This document shows positions 28,886 to 37,210 of a DNA stretch of 64,000 bases, piece after piece. The stretch is taken from assembly GCA_942492635.1 (NCBI GenBank), contig CALOFP010000003.1, forward strand, positions 620,001-684,000, in the 5' to 3' direction. The DNA comes from CALOFP01 sp942492635. Its GTDB lineage: Bacteria; UBP6; UBA1177; CALOFP01. How positions within the stretch are numbered: position 1 is the stretch's first letter; each line of letters begins with the position of its first letter. The translations under genes were made by a program, and so were the position numbers. The notes below the pieces were generated by a model. The model was not told where the DNA came from and made no database searches. It worked only from the letters and a program-made list of their open reading frames with translations.

Positions 28886-29160
28886 ACCCTTCTCAACTTC
28901 TTATAAATCATTTTGTTTACCTTGACACCGCCTCGAAGAATAGAATCCATTAGGAAGCACAACCACACAACTCTCTACTCTTTGAAAAAAGCGCTTTTCA
29001 GGTCAGGTGTCAAAACAGTACACGCACAATCATCATTTGCTCTAAAAAACCACCCTAACGACACCGGCAGCAGACTAACCAAGGATTAAACGACCATTAC
29101 CTCGACCGACAAAGACACCCGTGTATACTTTTTCCATTTACCTTTTTTAGCAGCATTAAT

Positions 29161-29198
29161 CGAATCGATATCCAACACATCTTTTATCGATTCGTTTT
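29161..29198. repeat. 10-bp perfect inverted repeat
   Basis: CGAATCGATA (29161-29170) and TATCGATTCG (29185-29194) with a 14-base loop, followed by TTTT on the plus strand. It could be a weak terminator for plus-strand readthrough or a protein-binding site; it is about 275 bp past the nearest plus-strand gene. Confidence 0.45.
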
Positions 29199-29800
29199 AA
29201 AACCCCTTTTAACACTCTTTCAGTGCTTTATCGCAAAATTCATTTTTCTTTACGACAACTAGCAATGAAATCCAGAAATCAAACAAAGTCAGACTATTGA
29301 CACCCTCTCGAAATTTGCAAAAACCATCGAAAATCATCCGCCGACAATTCATCACGGAGTTCAGTTGACCACAAAAAACTATGTCAGACCATTGACACGA
29401 TCATTTTCACTACTGGACCATCTCTTCAAAGACGCACAAACTTCACCACGCACGCATTGTATTCCATTACGTCTCCAGCCAGACATCCTGAAACTCGACT
29501 GGCGTTAAAATCCTGCACCAAAAATTTACGACCCTGCCTTTCCACAAAGCCTATCCCAATGCAATTTGTTTCATTATTTCATTTTTACAAAGACAGCTTA
29601 CCCTTCATCAAAAATGTGGTTTTCTCCGGTCTTCATGAAGAATTTGCTTTATCCTTGAATTTTATTTTATTAACCATAACTTACAAATAACATATCTGCA
29701 ATTTGAGGAATAAATTTAAAGAAGCCCGGAAGGACCGAGAGCAGATATCTTTAATTAACAGTATTTAATCACTAGTTCGATCAAAATTACTAAATCAATT

Positions 29801-29818
29801 TTCCGGAGTTATCCGGAA
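29801..29818 (-). terminator. Weak hairpin downstream of dihydrouridine synthase gene
   Basis: TTCCGGA and TCCGGAA form a perfect 7-bp stem with a 4-base loop nine bases after the gene's stop on the minus strand. The following bases are AT-rich but not a clean T-run. Confidence 0.35.
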
Positions 29819-29826
29819 GACATTTT

Positions 29827-30771
29827 TCAGAAATGTGAAGATGATGCGGTGAAGTCATCGATGATATCAAAAACTCGATTTTTGAAATCATCGATACTAT
29901 CAATTTTCTTCAGTTCGTCGAAAAGTTCCCCTCCCCCGGGATAGAAATCGTGATGGTATGACCAGAACTCTTTCATTCTTCCCAGGAAAAGTCGATCCGT
30001 CTTTGTATGCCTTTCATAACTGTCGAACAGTTTTCTGTTGAAGACTTCAAGAAGTTCCAGTTTCCTCTCCCCTCCTTTTACAAGAGAAGGAAGAAAAGGA
30101 TCACGCAGCACTCCCCGACCTATCATCAATCCTCCAAGCGCTGGAAATCTTTTGGCGATCAATTCAAAGTCTTCCTGTTTTCGAACATCTCCGTTGTAGA
30201 TGACTGGATGAGCTGAAAGCTCCAGAAACATGCCGAATCTTTCAAGATCCGCCTTTCCGCCGTAATTCTGGAGGGCGGTTCGGGGATGAAGAGTTATCTC
30301 CTTGAGAGGAAAACGGTTAAGAATTGAAACAAGACTCAAAACAGTATCGGGATCATCGAAACCGAGCCGAAGCTTTATGCTCAGGGCCGGACCCTCAGAA
30401 AATTCTTCAAAGTACTCCTCAAGCGTTTTTTCTATCCTGTCCGGAAAGCGGAGCATTCCCGCTCCACGATCCCTTTTCATCACAAGCGGGAAAGGACACC
30501 CGAGATTCCAGTTAACCTCCCGAAACCCATCACTTTTCAAAAGCCTTGTAAAATTTGAAAGTTCATCAAAATTCCCCGCGAGAACCTGGGGAACTACGGG
30601 AACATCTTCAACCGGAAAAAGTTCTCCGCAGTCAAAATCGCTCAGCCTGTTCTTTCTCGGAGTCGATAGAAACGGCGCGAAAACCCTGTCCAAACCTCCA
30701 AAAACACTGTTGAAGGGATCTCGGAACGGTCGTCCGGTAACTCCCATTATCGGTGCAAGATATATTTTCAT
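29827..30771 (-). CDS. dus: tRNA-dihydrouridine synthase
   Basis: A flavoprotein that reduces uridines in the tRNA D-loop. The start at 30771 (MKIYLAPIMGVTGRPFR) is chosen because AGGAGG stands directly upstream. A longer frame to 30837 would add untypical residues. The product has 314 residues. APIMGVTGRPFR opens the FMN barrel, NLGCP carries the catalytic Cys92, ITLHPRTALQNYGG includes the conserved His region, and VIYNGDV and GLMIGRGVLRDP are the phosphate-binding loops. I cannot assign a DusA, B or C subtype. It is a single gene, divergent from the export operon at 31229. Confidence 0.9.
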   Translation of the reverse strand: MKIYLAPIMGVTGRPFRDPFNSVFGGLDRVFAPFLSTPRKNRLSDFDCGELFPVEDVPVVPQVLAGNFDELSNFTRLLKSDGFREVNWNLGCPFPLVMKRDRGAGMLRFPDRIEKTLEEYFEEFSEGPALSIKLRLGFDDPDTVLSLVSILNRFPLKEITLHPRTALQNYGGKADLERFGMFLELSAHPVIYNGDVRKQEDFELIAKRFPALGGLMIGRGVLRDPFLPSLVKGGERKLELLEVFNRKLFDSYERHTKTDRLFLGRMKEFWSYHHDFYPGGGELFDELKKIDSIDDFKNRVFDIIDDFTASSSHF

Positions 30772-31228
30772 AAAAACAGTTCCTCCTGACCCAATGATAT
30801 CCATAATCCGACTCTTTTCAACAGCTGAGATAGTCAAAGAACTTTATTCTGATGAAAGTGATCATTCATTTTTCAAAATTATTTTCTTTTCTCTCCTTCA
30901 AGGAGCTGTTTGCAGCGAAATATAAATTCTCGGTTTCAGCAGAAAGCAATAAACAGTCAAAGTCCTTGTTTTTGCTAAAACAAACATCGCTTCAATTCGA
31001 AATATCTGTAAGCCGTCCTGTTGAGATCCGGCTAAACAGGACAATTTCCTTTTCAACTCTCGGTAACTCTTCATGTAGTTTTTATATAAATAATGTATTA
31101 TCTCCTCTCTGAAAAATTCATTTTTAATTATTTTTATATACGATATAGGGGAATATTGGATTAAAACAATTTTTATCAGTTCAGGTAAACATATATCCTT
31201 CAGAAGGACTGATACAAAGAGGATTTCT
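30772..31228. other. Intergenic region upstream of the export/VTC operon
   Basis: About 460 bp between divergent genes. The left part includes an AGGAGG site for the minus-strand gene. The right part is very AT-rich and should carry the operon promoter. The only strong structure is the interlocked pair of inverted repeats at 31011-31042. Confidence 0.5.
31011..31042 (+). promoter_or_regulatory. Candidate pseudoknot or operator upstream of export operon
   Basis: AGCCG (31011-31015) can pair with CGGCT (31029-31033), while GTCCTGTT (31015-31022) can pair with AACAGGAC (31035-31042). The two stems interlock as in an H-type pseudoknot, or the 8-bp repeat may be a protein operator. It lies about 190 bp before the start codon at 31229. 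No known riboswitch consensus is recognised. Confidence 0.3.
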
Positions 31229-33217
31229 ATGATAGGCAACAGCAACAGAGGCGGCAAGAGACTTTACGCATCATGGATTTTTGTATTCATTATTGTGGTT
31301 TTCATTACTATTCTCTATCAAAAGGGAGACGGAGGCGACTTTTTCGGAATCGCCGAAAGCCGGGAAATCACCATCAACTCGGAAGCTCCGGTTGAAATAC
31401 AGAAGATAAACGTAATCGAAGGGGAGTCGGTTGAAAAAGGCAGAAGACTTGTTGAACTTCGAAGCCCCGAACTCTCAATGAAAATCAACAGCATAAGTCA
31501 CCAGCTTGACAAGTTGAAGGCCCAGACGGATGTGGACGCTACGGAAATTCTCTCGACTGTCCAACAGCTCAGTGCCGAAAAAGCTTCCAAAATAGGAGAA
31601 CTATCTTTCCAGATCCGGGAGCTTGAAAACCGTTACAATATGAACAGACATCTTCTTTCCGGTCTTTCAAGCGTCGGCGATCTGAAGGATAAGGACCTCA
31701 AGAATCCGCTCACCATGAAGATTGAAAGTTTAAAAAAGGAGATGGAGCTGCAGAAAAGACGCTACGATCTGAGGATTTCCCTTCTTCGAAAAAGTCTGCA
31801 GCATTCCAAGAATCCCAACTCTATTCAGATTGCCCAGCTGGAAAAGGAGCTGGAAATGCTTCGTAATGAAAATAACAGCCTCACAATCAGCGCTTCCCAC
31901 TCCGGAATAGTCGGATCGATAAACTTCAAGGCAGGGGAAAAGGCAGCCCCATTCTCTTCCATCATGACACTCTATCGAAAAACACCTACTTTTATAAAAG
32001 GTTACATTCACGAAAACAAACACACCTCTGTTTCTCTTGGTGAACAGATCGGGGTCTACTCTCTTTCGGATCCCCGCAATGTAACAACCGGTACTGTGGT
32101 CGGCATGGGAAACAGAATTGTTCAGTACCCGGGAAGGCTTCTGAAACATCCGGAGATGATCCTATGGGGACGTGAAGTCATTATTAAAATTCCTTCAACC
32201 AACAGTTTCATTCTTGGCGAAAAAGTCCGCATGAGCTCCCTGAACAGGAAAAATTCCCTTTTAAATCGTCTGGCAAACATATTCAAGCCCTCTTCCGTTC
32301 AGGCCGGAGAAAAGTCGGTGAAAAATTCATCCGGCAAAAAGCCCGCTTCGAATAAAAAATCTCCGGAAAAAGCCGAACCGATAACCACTCTTAAAACCGG
32401 TTCGCTGGAGGCATCTGCGATTCTCTACATTCCGGAATTGGAGCGATACGCAGTTCTCAGCGACGATACTCCTGGAAAAAAGCCCATCATCTTTCTCATG
32501 AACAGTTCCGGTAGAATTACGGATGAGATACGAATCGAAGGTCTCAAAAAAATTGATGATACGGAATCTATCGCGATCGGAAGAAACAACAACCTCTACA
32601 TCGCATCATCCCAGAGTCATTCAAAAAAAGGAAAACTTAAAAAAAGACGGAGACTTCTCACCAAAGTTAATTTCTCAGGAAAAAGATTCTCTCTTGCAGG
32701 CAAGGTCGATCTCTACACACTTCTAAAAAAGGCTGCAGAGGTTGAAAAAAATCTTCCCTGGGCTCGATTCATTCTCTCCGGAGTGGAAGAGAGATCCATC
32801 GATATCGAGTCGATGTTCTACGACAAGGGAGATCTCTATCTCGGATACAAGGCGCCTCTTGACGGAAAGGACTCCGTAATACTTCGAATTAAGGGAATCG
32901 ACACAATCCTTGCAGGTAAAAAAGTGGAAAAAGGAACCGTCTCCATCTGGAAACGGATAAAATTGGAAGAGGATTTCCGGATATCCGATCTTCTCAAGTT
33001 TGGTGACGATCTCTATATAACAGCTACCCGATTCTCAGCAGCAAAAGGGGGGAAACTCTTCCTCCTTAGAAAGGAAATTCTCTCAACAGTCAGGAATTTC
33101 GAAAATCTTCGTCCGGAGGGAATTTCGGCAACGAACGATCCTGACACACTGATCCTGACTTTTGATCAAGGCGGAAAAATGCCGTCCAGCTTCCTCAAGA
33201 TCAAGGTAACACCATGA
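31229..33217 (+). CDS. HlyD-type membrane-fusion adaptor fused to a C-terminal propeller-like domain
   Basis: Of 662 residues, 14-31 form one membrane helix. Residues about 45-70 are the first half of a biotinyl-lipoyl hairpin (EAPVEIQKINVIEGESVEKG). Residues about 80-215 are a long coiled coil, and 220-350 are the second lipoyl half and barrel (SGIVGSINFKAGEKA). This is the plan of periplasmic adaptors of type I export or efflux systems. After a Lys/Ser-rich linker, residues about 385-662 form a second region (AILYIPELERYAVLSDD, DDTESIAIGRNNNLYIASS, SIDIESMFYDKGDLYLGYK) resembling DUF3616 or phytase-like propellers. That fusion is unusual. It is first in an operon with 4-bp overlaps. Confidence 0.72.
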   Translation: MIGNSNRGGKRLYASWIFVFIIVVFITILYQKGDGGDFFGIAESREITINSEAPVEIQKINVIEGESVEKGRRLVELRSPELSMKINSISHQLDKLKAQTDVDATEILSTVQQLSAEKASKIGELSFQIRELENRYNMNRHLLSGLSSVGDLKDKDLKNPLTMKIESLKKEMELQKRRYDLRISLLRKSLQHSKNPNSIQIAQLEKELEMLRNENNSLTISASHSGIVGSINFKAGEKAAPFSSIMTLYRKTPTFIKGYIHENKHTSVSLGEQIGVYSLSDPRNVTTGTVVGMGNRIVQYPGRLLKHPEMILWGREVIIKIPSTNSFILGEKVRMSSLNRKNSLLNRLANIFKPSSVQAGEKSVKNSSGKKPASNKKSPEKAEPITTLKTGSLEASAILYIPELERYAVLSDDTPGKKPIIFLMNSSGRITDEIRIEGLKKIDDTESIAIGRNNNLYIASSQSHSKKGKLKKRRRLLTKVNFSGKRFSLAGKVDLYTLLKKAAEVEKNLPWARFILSGVEERSIDIESMFYDKGDLYLGYKAPLDGKDSVILRIKGIDTILAGKKVEKGTVSIWKRIKLEEDFRISDLLKFGDDLYITATRFSAAKGGKLFLLRKEILSTVRNFENLRPEGISATNDPDTLILTFDQGGKMPSSFLKIKVTP

Positions 33218-34458
33218 AAAGTTTTCTATATTCAGCTATCGCAGCAGTTCTGATTGCGCCTGCAATCTTGACGGCCGGGAAAATCACAGCTTCCGATTTT
33301 CTCAAAACGGCAAAAAAAGATTTTAAACTTGTAAATCACCAGGAACTGGTCGACTATCTGGAAAGCTCTTCAGCCACTACTCCATACATTCAGAAGATCG
33401 AATTTCGTACAGAAACACACGATTTCGACATCAGGGAGCAGAGCTACTCCCTTCGTTTCTATCCGCGGGGAATCGGGGAAACCCACCATGCGGCAAGAGT
33501 TGCATCCTTCATGAAAAAGAAAAGCGATGCACAGCACAGGGAAATCTACAACGAGGCTCTTCTAAACCGCTACGAAACAGTTCTCTTCTACCTTCAGGTG
33601 GAAAATGATATCGATCTTCACAAGAAGAGAATGTCGGTTATTGAGGATAGAATCGCCGTACTCAGAAAAATAGCGAAAATTCAAGGAGATACGACGGCTC
33701 TGATCGAAGCTGAAGACAGGTATATAGACCTGAGGCTCGACCTTGTAAAACTCCAGAATATTCACATAAACATCAAGGCGCAGATAGAACAGATAACCGG
33801 AAAGGAGGTCGAAATAGCATTCGATGAAAGCGAACTTCTACCCCTTGAGTCGGTAGATAAAAAATTTCTTAAAGAGTCTGAAAAATCCATTGCCGACAAC
33901 ATATATCTTCAGGTTGACCGAATTGAAATTGAGCTGGCTGAAAGCCGTTACAAACTTGAAATGGCAAAAGAAAGGGATATTCTCAGTTTTCTGAAGCTGA
34001 GTTACGACAGCAAGGACAGCGACTACCCTGAGAGGGCGTTTTCCATTGGATTGGGCATCAAACTTCCCTTCATAAATGAAGACCGGGAGGGACTGGACCG
34101 GAAGAAAATAAAATATCTTTCTGAAAAGCTCAAATATGAGGAGGAAAAAAGGGTTTATTCCGAAAAAGTTGTATCCCTCAAGCAATCGATAAAACTCCTT
34201 CTTCAGCAGTACGCTATTCTCGAGGAGAGAAAAAACAACGGAAATGCAAAAATTTCCTTTAAACGCCACCTCTCGATGGAAGGCGCCGATCCTCTTACCC
34301 TTCTAAAACTGAAGGAGAGCATCATTAAGAATGATATCAGACACAACCAGATCCGCTTTCTAATTCTTCACAACTACCTGTATCTACTCGATGCTTCAGG
34401 AAACCTCTCTCCGGAAGCTCTTGTAGTTCAAGGGAAGCGTAAAGGGATATCGAAATGA
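33214..34458 (+). CDS. TolC-like outer-membrane channel protein
   Basis: 414 residues with a signal peptide (MKSFLYSAIAAVLIAPAILTAG) followed by long helices rich in Leu, Glu, Lys and Ile. The region ALLNRYETVLFYLQVENDID and the repeated second half (LEMAKERDILSFLKLSY, SIGLGIKLPF) match the duplicated helix-strand pattern of outer-membrane efflux proteins. The sequence is divergent, so the fold is inferred. It overlaps the adaptor gene by 4 bp (ATGA), which supports a channel role with that adaptor. No inner-membrane pump (ABC, RND or MFS) is encoded nearby, so the energising partner is missing or is the DUF4956 protein. Confidence 0.65.
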   Translation: MKSFLYSAIAAVLIAPAILTAGKITASDFLKTAKKDFKLVNHQELVDYLESSSATTPYIQKIEFRTETHDFDIREQSYSLRFYPRGIGETHHAARVASFMKKKSDAQHREIYNEALLNRYETVLFYLQVENDIDLHKKRMSVIEDRIAVLRKIAKIQGDTTALIEAEDRYIDLRLDLVKLQNIHINIKAQIEQITGKEVEIAFDESELLPLESVDKKFLKESEKSIADNIYLQVDRIEIELAESRYKLEMAKERDILSFLKLSYDSKDSDYPERAFSIGLGIKLPFINEDREGLDRKKIKYLSEKLKYEEEKRVYSEKVVSLKQSIKLLLQQYAILEERKNNGNAKISFKRHLSMEGADPLTLLKLKESIIKNDIRHNQIRFLILHNYLYLLDASGNLSPEALVVQGKRKGISK

Positions 34459-35273
34459 AAACCGCTGAACAGAAAGGCATTCCTCCGGTTCTCGAGAGAT
34501 TCGAGCTCAAGTACACCGTTCCCTTCTCCATGGTTGAACCGATTTCACGATTCGTCGAGGTTTACTGCTCCCTCGACAAATACTCGGCGGATTCGGCTGA
34601 CAACTTCTATCGTGTAAACAACCTCTACATGGATTCTCCGGGATTTCTCTTTCTGAAAATGCGTCGGGAGAGGGCTGAAAATCGTTTCAACATGCGCATA
34701 AGATCCTACGGAAACAATCCGGTCCCGCCCTTTTTCGTTGAAGTGAAACAGAAAATCGGCGACCTTGTGAAAAAATACAGAGCTCCCCTTTCCGGTGACT
34801 CCTTCCTCCGTCATTTTCAAGAAAACGATACGATCAAGTCGCTTTACGAAGGAAACGCCGAACATGAAAGGAATTTCGATCTTTTCAACAGACTTACCGT
34901 CACATACGATGCACGGCCCAAAATTCTCACACAGTACAGAAGAAAAGCTTACATCAGCGACGTAGACGACTACGCCAGGGTCACCTTCGACATAGATCTA
35001 CGCTTTACACCGAGAAGCAGTTACGATCCGGTTCCACCGGCAGGCTCCATGATTCCCTACGACAGCGAACAAATTTTCGGTGGAGATGCGAATGTGATTC
35101 TGGAACTCAAGTGCTACACCAGGAGTGTTCCTCTCTGGATGATAGATCTTATCCACTGCTTCGATCTAAAAAGAAGAGGCTTTTCAAAATACATGTACGG
35201 AGCTCTGCAACTTCTGGAATTCCACAGGTACGCTTCTCAAGACCGTGTATCTTCGTCTGCGGAGACAGTATAG
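34455..35273 (+). CDS. VTC-domain protein (polyphosphate polymerase type)
   Basis: A 272-residue protein covering a single VTC domain, the triphosphate-tunnel fold that in yeast Vtc4 makes polyphosphate from ATP. Tunnel-type basic and acidic residues are visible: ERFELKY at residues about 12-18, NMRIRSYG at about 80, FFVEVKQKIG near 93, ILTQYRRKAY near 160 and VILELKCYTR near 215. NLYMDSPGFLFL is the family's characteristic segment. There is no signal peptide, so the domain should act in the cytoplasm. It overlaps the TolC-like gene by 4 bp and precedes a DUF4956 gene, a pairing known from other bacteria. Direct evidence for polyphosphate synthesis is lacking. Confidence 0.85.
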   Translation: MKTAEQKGIPPVLERFELKYTVPFSMVEPISRFVEVYCSLDKYSADSADNFYRVNNLYMDSPGFLFLKMRRERAENRFNMRIRSYGNNPVPPFFVEVKQKIGDLVKKYRAPLSGDSFLRHFQENDTIKSLYEGNAEHERNFDLFNRLTVTYDARPKILTQYRRKAYISDVDDYARVTFDIDLRFTPRSSYDPVPPAGSMIPYDSEQIFGGDANVILELKCYTRSVPLWMIDLIHCFDLKRRGFSKYMYGALQLLEFHRYASQDRVSSSAETV

Positions 35274-35351
35274 ATGTTTACTTTTACAGGTTTATCAAAT
35301 ACAAAAAAGCGAAAGATGTTCATTTCGTCATTCACAGCACAGGAGAATTAA

Positions 35352-36038
35352 ATGCTTGATTTTCTTACACTACAAACGTCGTCGGCCAACCCGACCTTCA
35401 TAACGGTGCTCTACAGTGTCCTCATATCCTTTCTCCTCTCCACTCTCGTCGGAGTAACCTACATAAAAACATTCCGAGGCCTCTCCTACTCCCGAAATTT
35501 TGTTCAGGCGCTGATTCTCAGTTCAATTGTCGCGTCCACAGTAATGCTCGCCATAGGCGACAGCCTTGCAAGAGGACTCGGAATGATAGGAGCACTGGCA
35601 ATTATCCGATTCAGGACCAATTTCAAGGATCCGAGGGACATCATCTTCATGTTCGCATCGCTCGCTGTCGGAATCGGTTGCGGTGTAGGCGGATACCTTA
35701 TCGCAATTATCGGAACACTCGGTTTCGTACTCGCATCCTTCATTCTCTACTACGCACCACTTTCGAGAGAGAACCTCTTCGACGGAATGCTTAGATTCAA
35801 CATGGAAAACAGAGAAGAGGAAAGGTTGAAACTGGAAAAAATCCTCAAATCCCACTGCAGAACTTTCGCACTCATAACCCTCAGGGATCTTAATCAGGGA
35901 AAGAGACTGGACTACGCCTACCACATCAAGATGAAACCTAAAAAAAGCGATGCACAGCTGATCGAGTCTCTTCAGGATGAACTGAAAAGCGTAAAAGGCG
36001 TATCCCTGATGCTTCAGGAAACAACAATTGAACTTTAG
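35352..36038 (+). CDS. DUF4956 inner-membrane protein
   Basis: 228 residues with four or so membrane helices in the first 140 (VLYSVLISFLLSTLVGVTYI, ALILSSIVASTVMLAI, LGMIGALAIIRF and a Gly-rich pair). The family signature RFRTNFKDPRDI stands in the middle and a soluble C-terminal domain follows (residues about 150-228). DUF4956 proteins are commonly encoded beside VTC-domain and CotH-kinase genes; the joint function is not established. An AGGAG site precedes the ATG, and 78 bp separate it from the VTC gene. I infer that it is the membrane anchor or channel for the VTC product. Confidence 0.85.
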   Translation: MLDFLTLQTSSANPTFITVLYSVLISFLLSTLVGVTYIKTFRGLSYSRNFVQALILSSIVASTVMLAIGDSLARGLGMIGALAIIRFRTNFKDPRDIIFMFASLAVGIGCGVGGYLIAIIGTLGFVLASFILYYAPLSRENLFDGMLRFNMENREEERLKLEKILKSHCRTFALITLRDLNQGKRLDYAYHIKMKPKKSDAQLIESLQDELKSVKGVSLMLQETTIEL

Positions 36039-36048
36039 GAGAAATACC

Positions 36049-36537
36049 ATGAAAAGAATGTTATTTGCACTTCTAGCCTTTCTAATGATCGGCTGTGGAG
36101 AGGATGAGTCGAATCACGATAAAGCCGCAAGGGCCGACGACACATACTCCAGCGTCGTCATCAACGAGATAGTTACCAAATCGACAGAAGGAAAAGACTG
36201 GATAGAACTCTATAATCGAGGAGAAAAAGATGCGGAGATCTCCGGCTGGAAAATGCTCGATGAAAAAGAGAGAGAAGAGCCGTTTGTATTTCCCGAAGGC
36301 ACCATGATTAAGAAAGGTGAGTATCTCGTAGTGGAAAAAGGAGAGAACGGCTTCGAGTTCGGGCTGGGAAGCCAGGATGCCGTACGACTCTTCAACAAAA
36401 ACGGAGAACTCATGGGAAAAGCAGCCTGGATCGAAGGCGACACGCCTGAAAACCAATCCTACGGAAGAATTCCCGACGGCACCGGCCAGTTCACAACAAT
36501 ATCCAAGCCGACCCCCGGCAAAGCAAACGGCAAGTAA
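36049..36537 (+). CDS. Lamin-tail-domain lipoprotein
   Basis: The start at 36049 has an AGGAG site. An upstream in-frame start at 36028 would spoil the signal peptide and overlap the previous gene. The 162-residue product has lipobox MIGC and a short linker. The lamin-tail (LTD) beta-sandwich then fills residues about 35-160: VVINEIVTKS, DWIELYNRGEKDAEISGWKM, GEYLVVEKG and SYGRIPDGTG. LTD domains occur on many bacterial surface proteins, often near CotH kinases, and probably mediate binding. Here it is the last gene of the adaptor/TolC/VTC/DUF4956 operon. No CotH gene is present. Confidence 0.85.
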   Translation: MKRMLFALLAFLMIGCGEDESNHDKAARADDTYSSVVINEIVTKSTEGKDWIELYNRGEKDAEISGWKMLDEKEREEPFVFPEGTMIKKGEYLVVEKGENGFEFGLGSQDAVRLFNKNGELMGKAAWIEGDTPENQSYGRIPDGTGQFTTISKPTPGKANGK

Positions 36538-36549
36538 AACTGAAGCTCT

Positions 36550-36617
36550 GGAATATAGGACATATAGGGCCTATAGGCCTTATAATATAGGTCCTATGGG
36601 ACTTATAGGTCATATAC
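36550..36617 (+). repeat. 9-bp-period TATAG array upstream of four-helix-bundle gene
   Basis: Seven 9-bp units and one 5-bp remnant stand head to tail: GGAATATAG, GACATATAG, GGCCTATAG, GCCTTATAA, TATAG, GTCCTATGG, GACTTATAG, GTCATATAC. The consensus is about GNCNTATAG. The array ends exactly where the AGGAGG ribosome binding site (36618-36623) of the next gene begins, so it lies in its promoter or leader. Confidence 0.85.
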
Positions 36618-36629
36618 AGGAGGCTTCCA

Positions 36630-37181
36630 ATGAAAAACGGTTTTATTCCCAAGCATGGCGGTTATCGGGATCTTCTCTCCTACAGGAAATCCCTGATTGT
36701 TTACGATGCAACTGTCTGTTTCTGTAAAAGGTTTCTTAGCAGATTCGATAGAACTGTCGATCAGATGGTACAGGCTGCTCGTTCCGGAAAACAGAATATA
36801 ATCGAGGGTTCCATGGCTTCGGCCACTTCCTCCGAAACTGAAATTAAACTTGTCAATGTTGCCAGGGCTAGCCTCGAAGAGCTTCTCGAGGACTATCACG
36901 ATTTTTTAAGAGTGCGCGGTTTCCAGCTTTGGGACAAGGATAGCAAGCCGGCAAAAACTGTAAGGAAAATGGCCTACCGCCAGGATGAATCCTACGAGAC
37001 TTACCGAGCCTTTATTGAGCAACGGTCACCCGAAACTGTCGCCAACATCATCATTTGCCTGGTTCATCAGACGAACTACCTGCTTGATCGACAGATTCGC
37101 CGGCTTGAACAAGGTTTTCTTGAAAAAGGCGGTATCAGGGAAAGAATGTATGACGCCAGGAAAAGGCAAGGGGAAAAGTAA
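36630..37181 (+). CDS. Four-helix-bundle suffix-domain protein
   Basis: A 183-residue cytoplasmic protein of the 23S rRNA intervening-sequence (S23/Avd-like) four-helix-bundle superfamily. LLSYRKSLIVYDATVCFCKRF is helix one, QMVQAARSGKQNIIEGS is the diagnostic helix two, and VNVARASLEELLEDYHDFLR is helix three. A C-terminal Arg/Lys-rich extension is the suffix type. Its biochemical role is unknown; relatives bind nucleic acid, for example Avd of diversity-generating retroelements. No reverse transcriptase lies in the window. The AGGAGG site abuts the 9-bp array. Confidence 0.85.
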   Translation: MKNGFIPKHGGYRDLLSYRKSLIVYDATVCFCKRFLSRFDRTVDQMVQAARSGKQNIIEGSMASATSSETEIKLVNVARASLEELLEDYHDFLRVRGFQLWDKDSKPAKTVRKMAYRQDESYETYRAFIEQRSPETVANIIICLVHQTNYLLDRQIRRLEQGFLEKGGIRERMYDARKRQGEK

Positions 37182-37210
37182 TTCCCTTCACCAATTCATC
37201 TTTTAAGAAA

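Larger units (their letters stand above)
28886..29826. other. Gene-free region with small repeats
   Basis: About 940 bp without a credible gene. GTCAGAC(T/C)ATTGACAC occurs twice in direct orientation (29288-29303 and 29383-29398, 15 of 16 identical). A further TTGACAC stands at 28922 and an inverted one near 29008. A 10-bp inverted repeat lies at 29161-29194. The many TTGACAC boxes lack paired -10 sites, so I do not call promoters. Confidence 0.5.

Noticed and set aside
28922..28946. TTGACA with TAGAAT as a promoter
   Set aside because: The spacer is only 13 bp, and no gene lies downstream.
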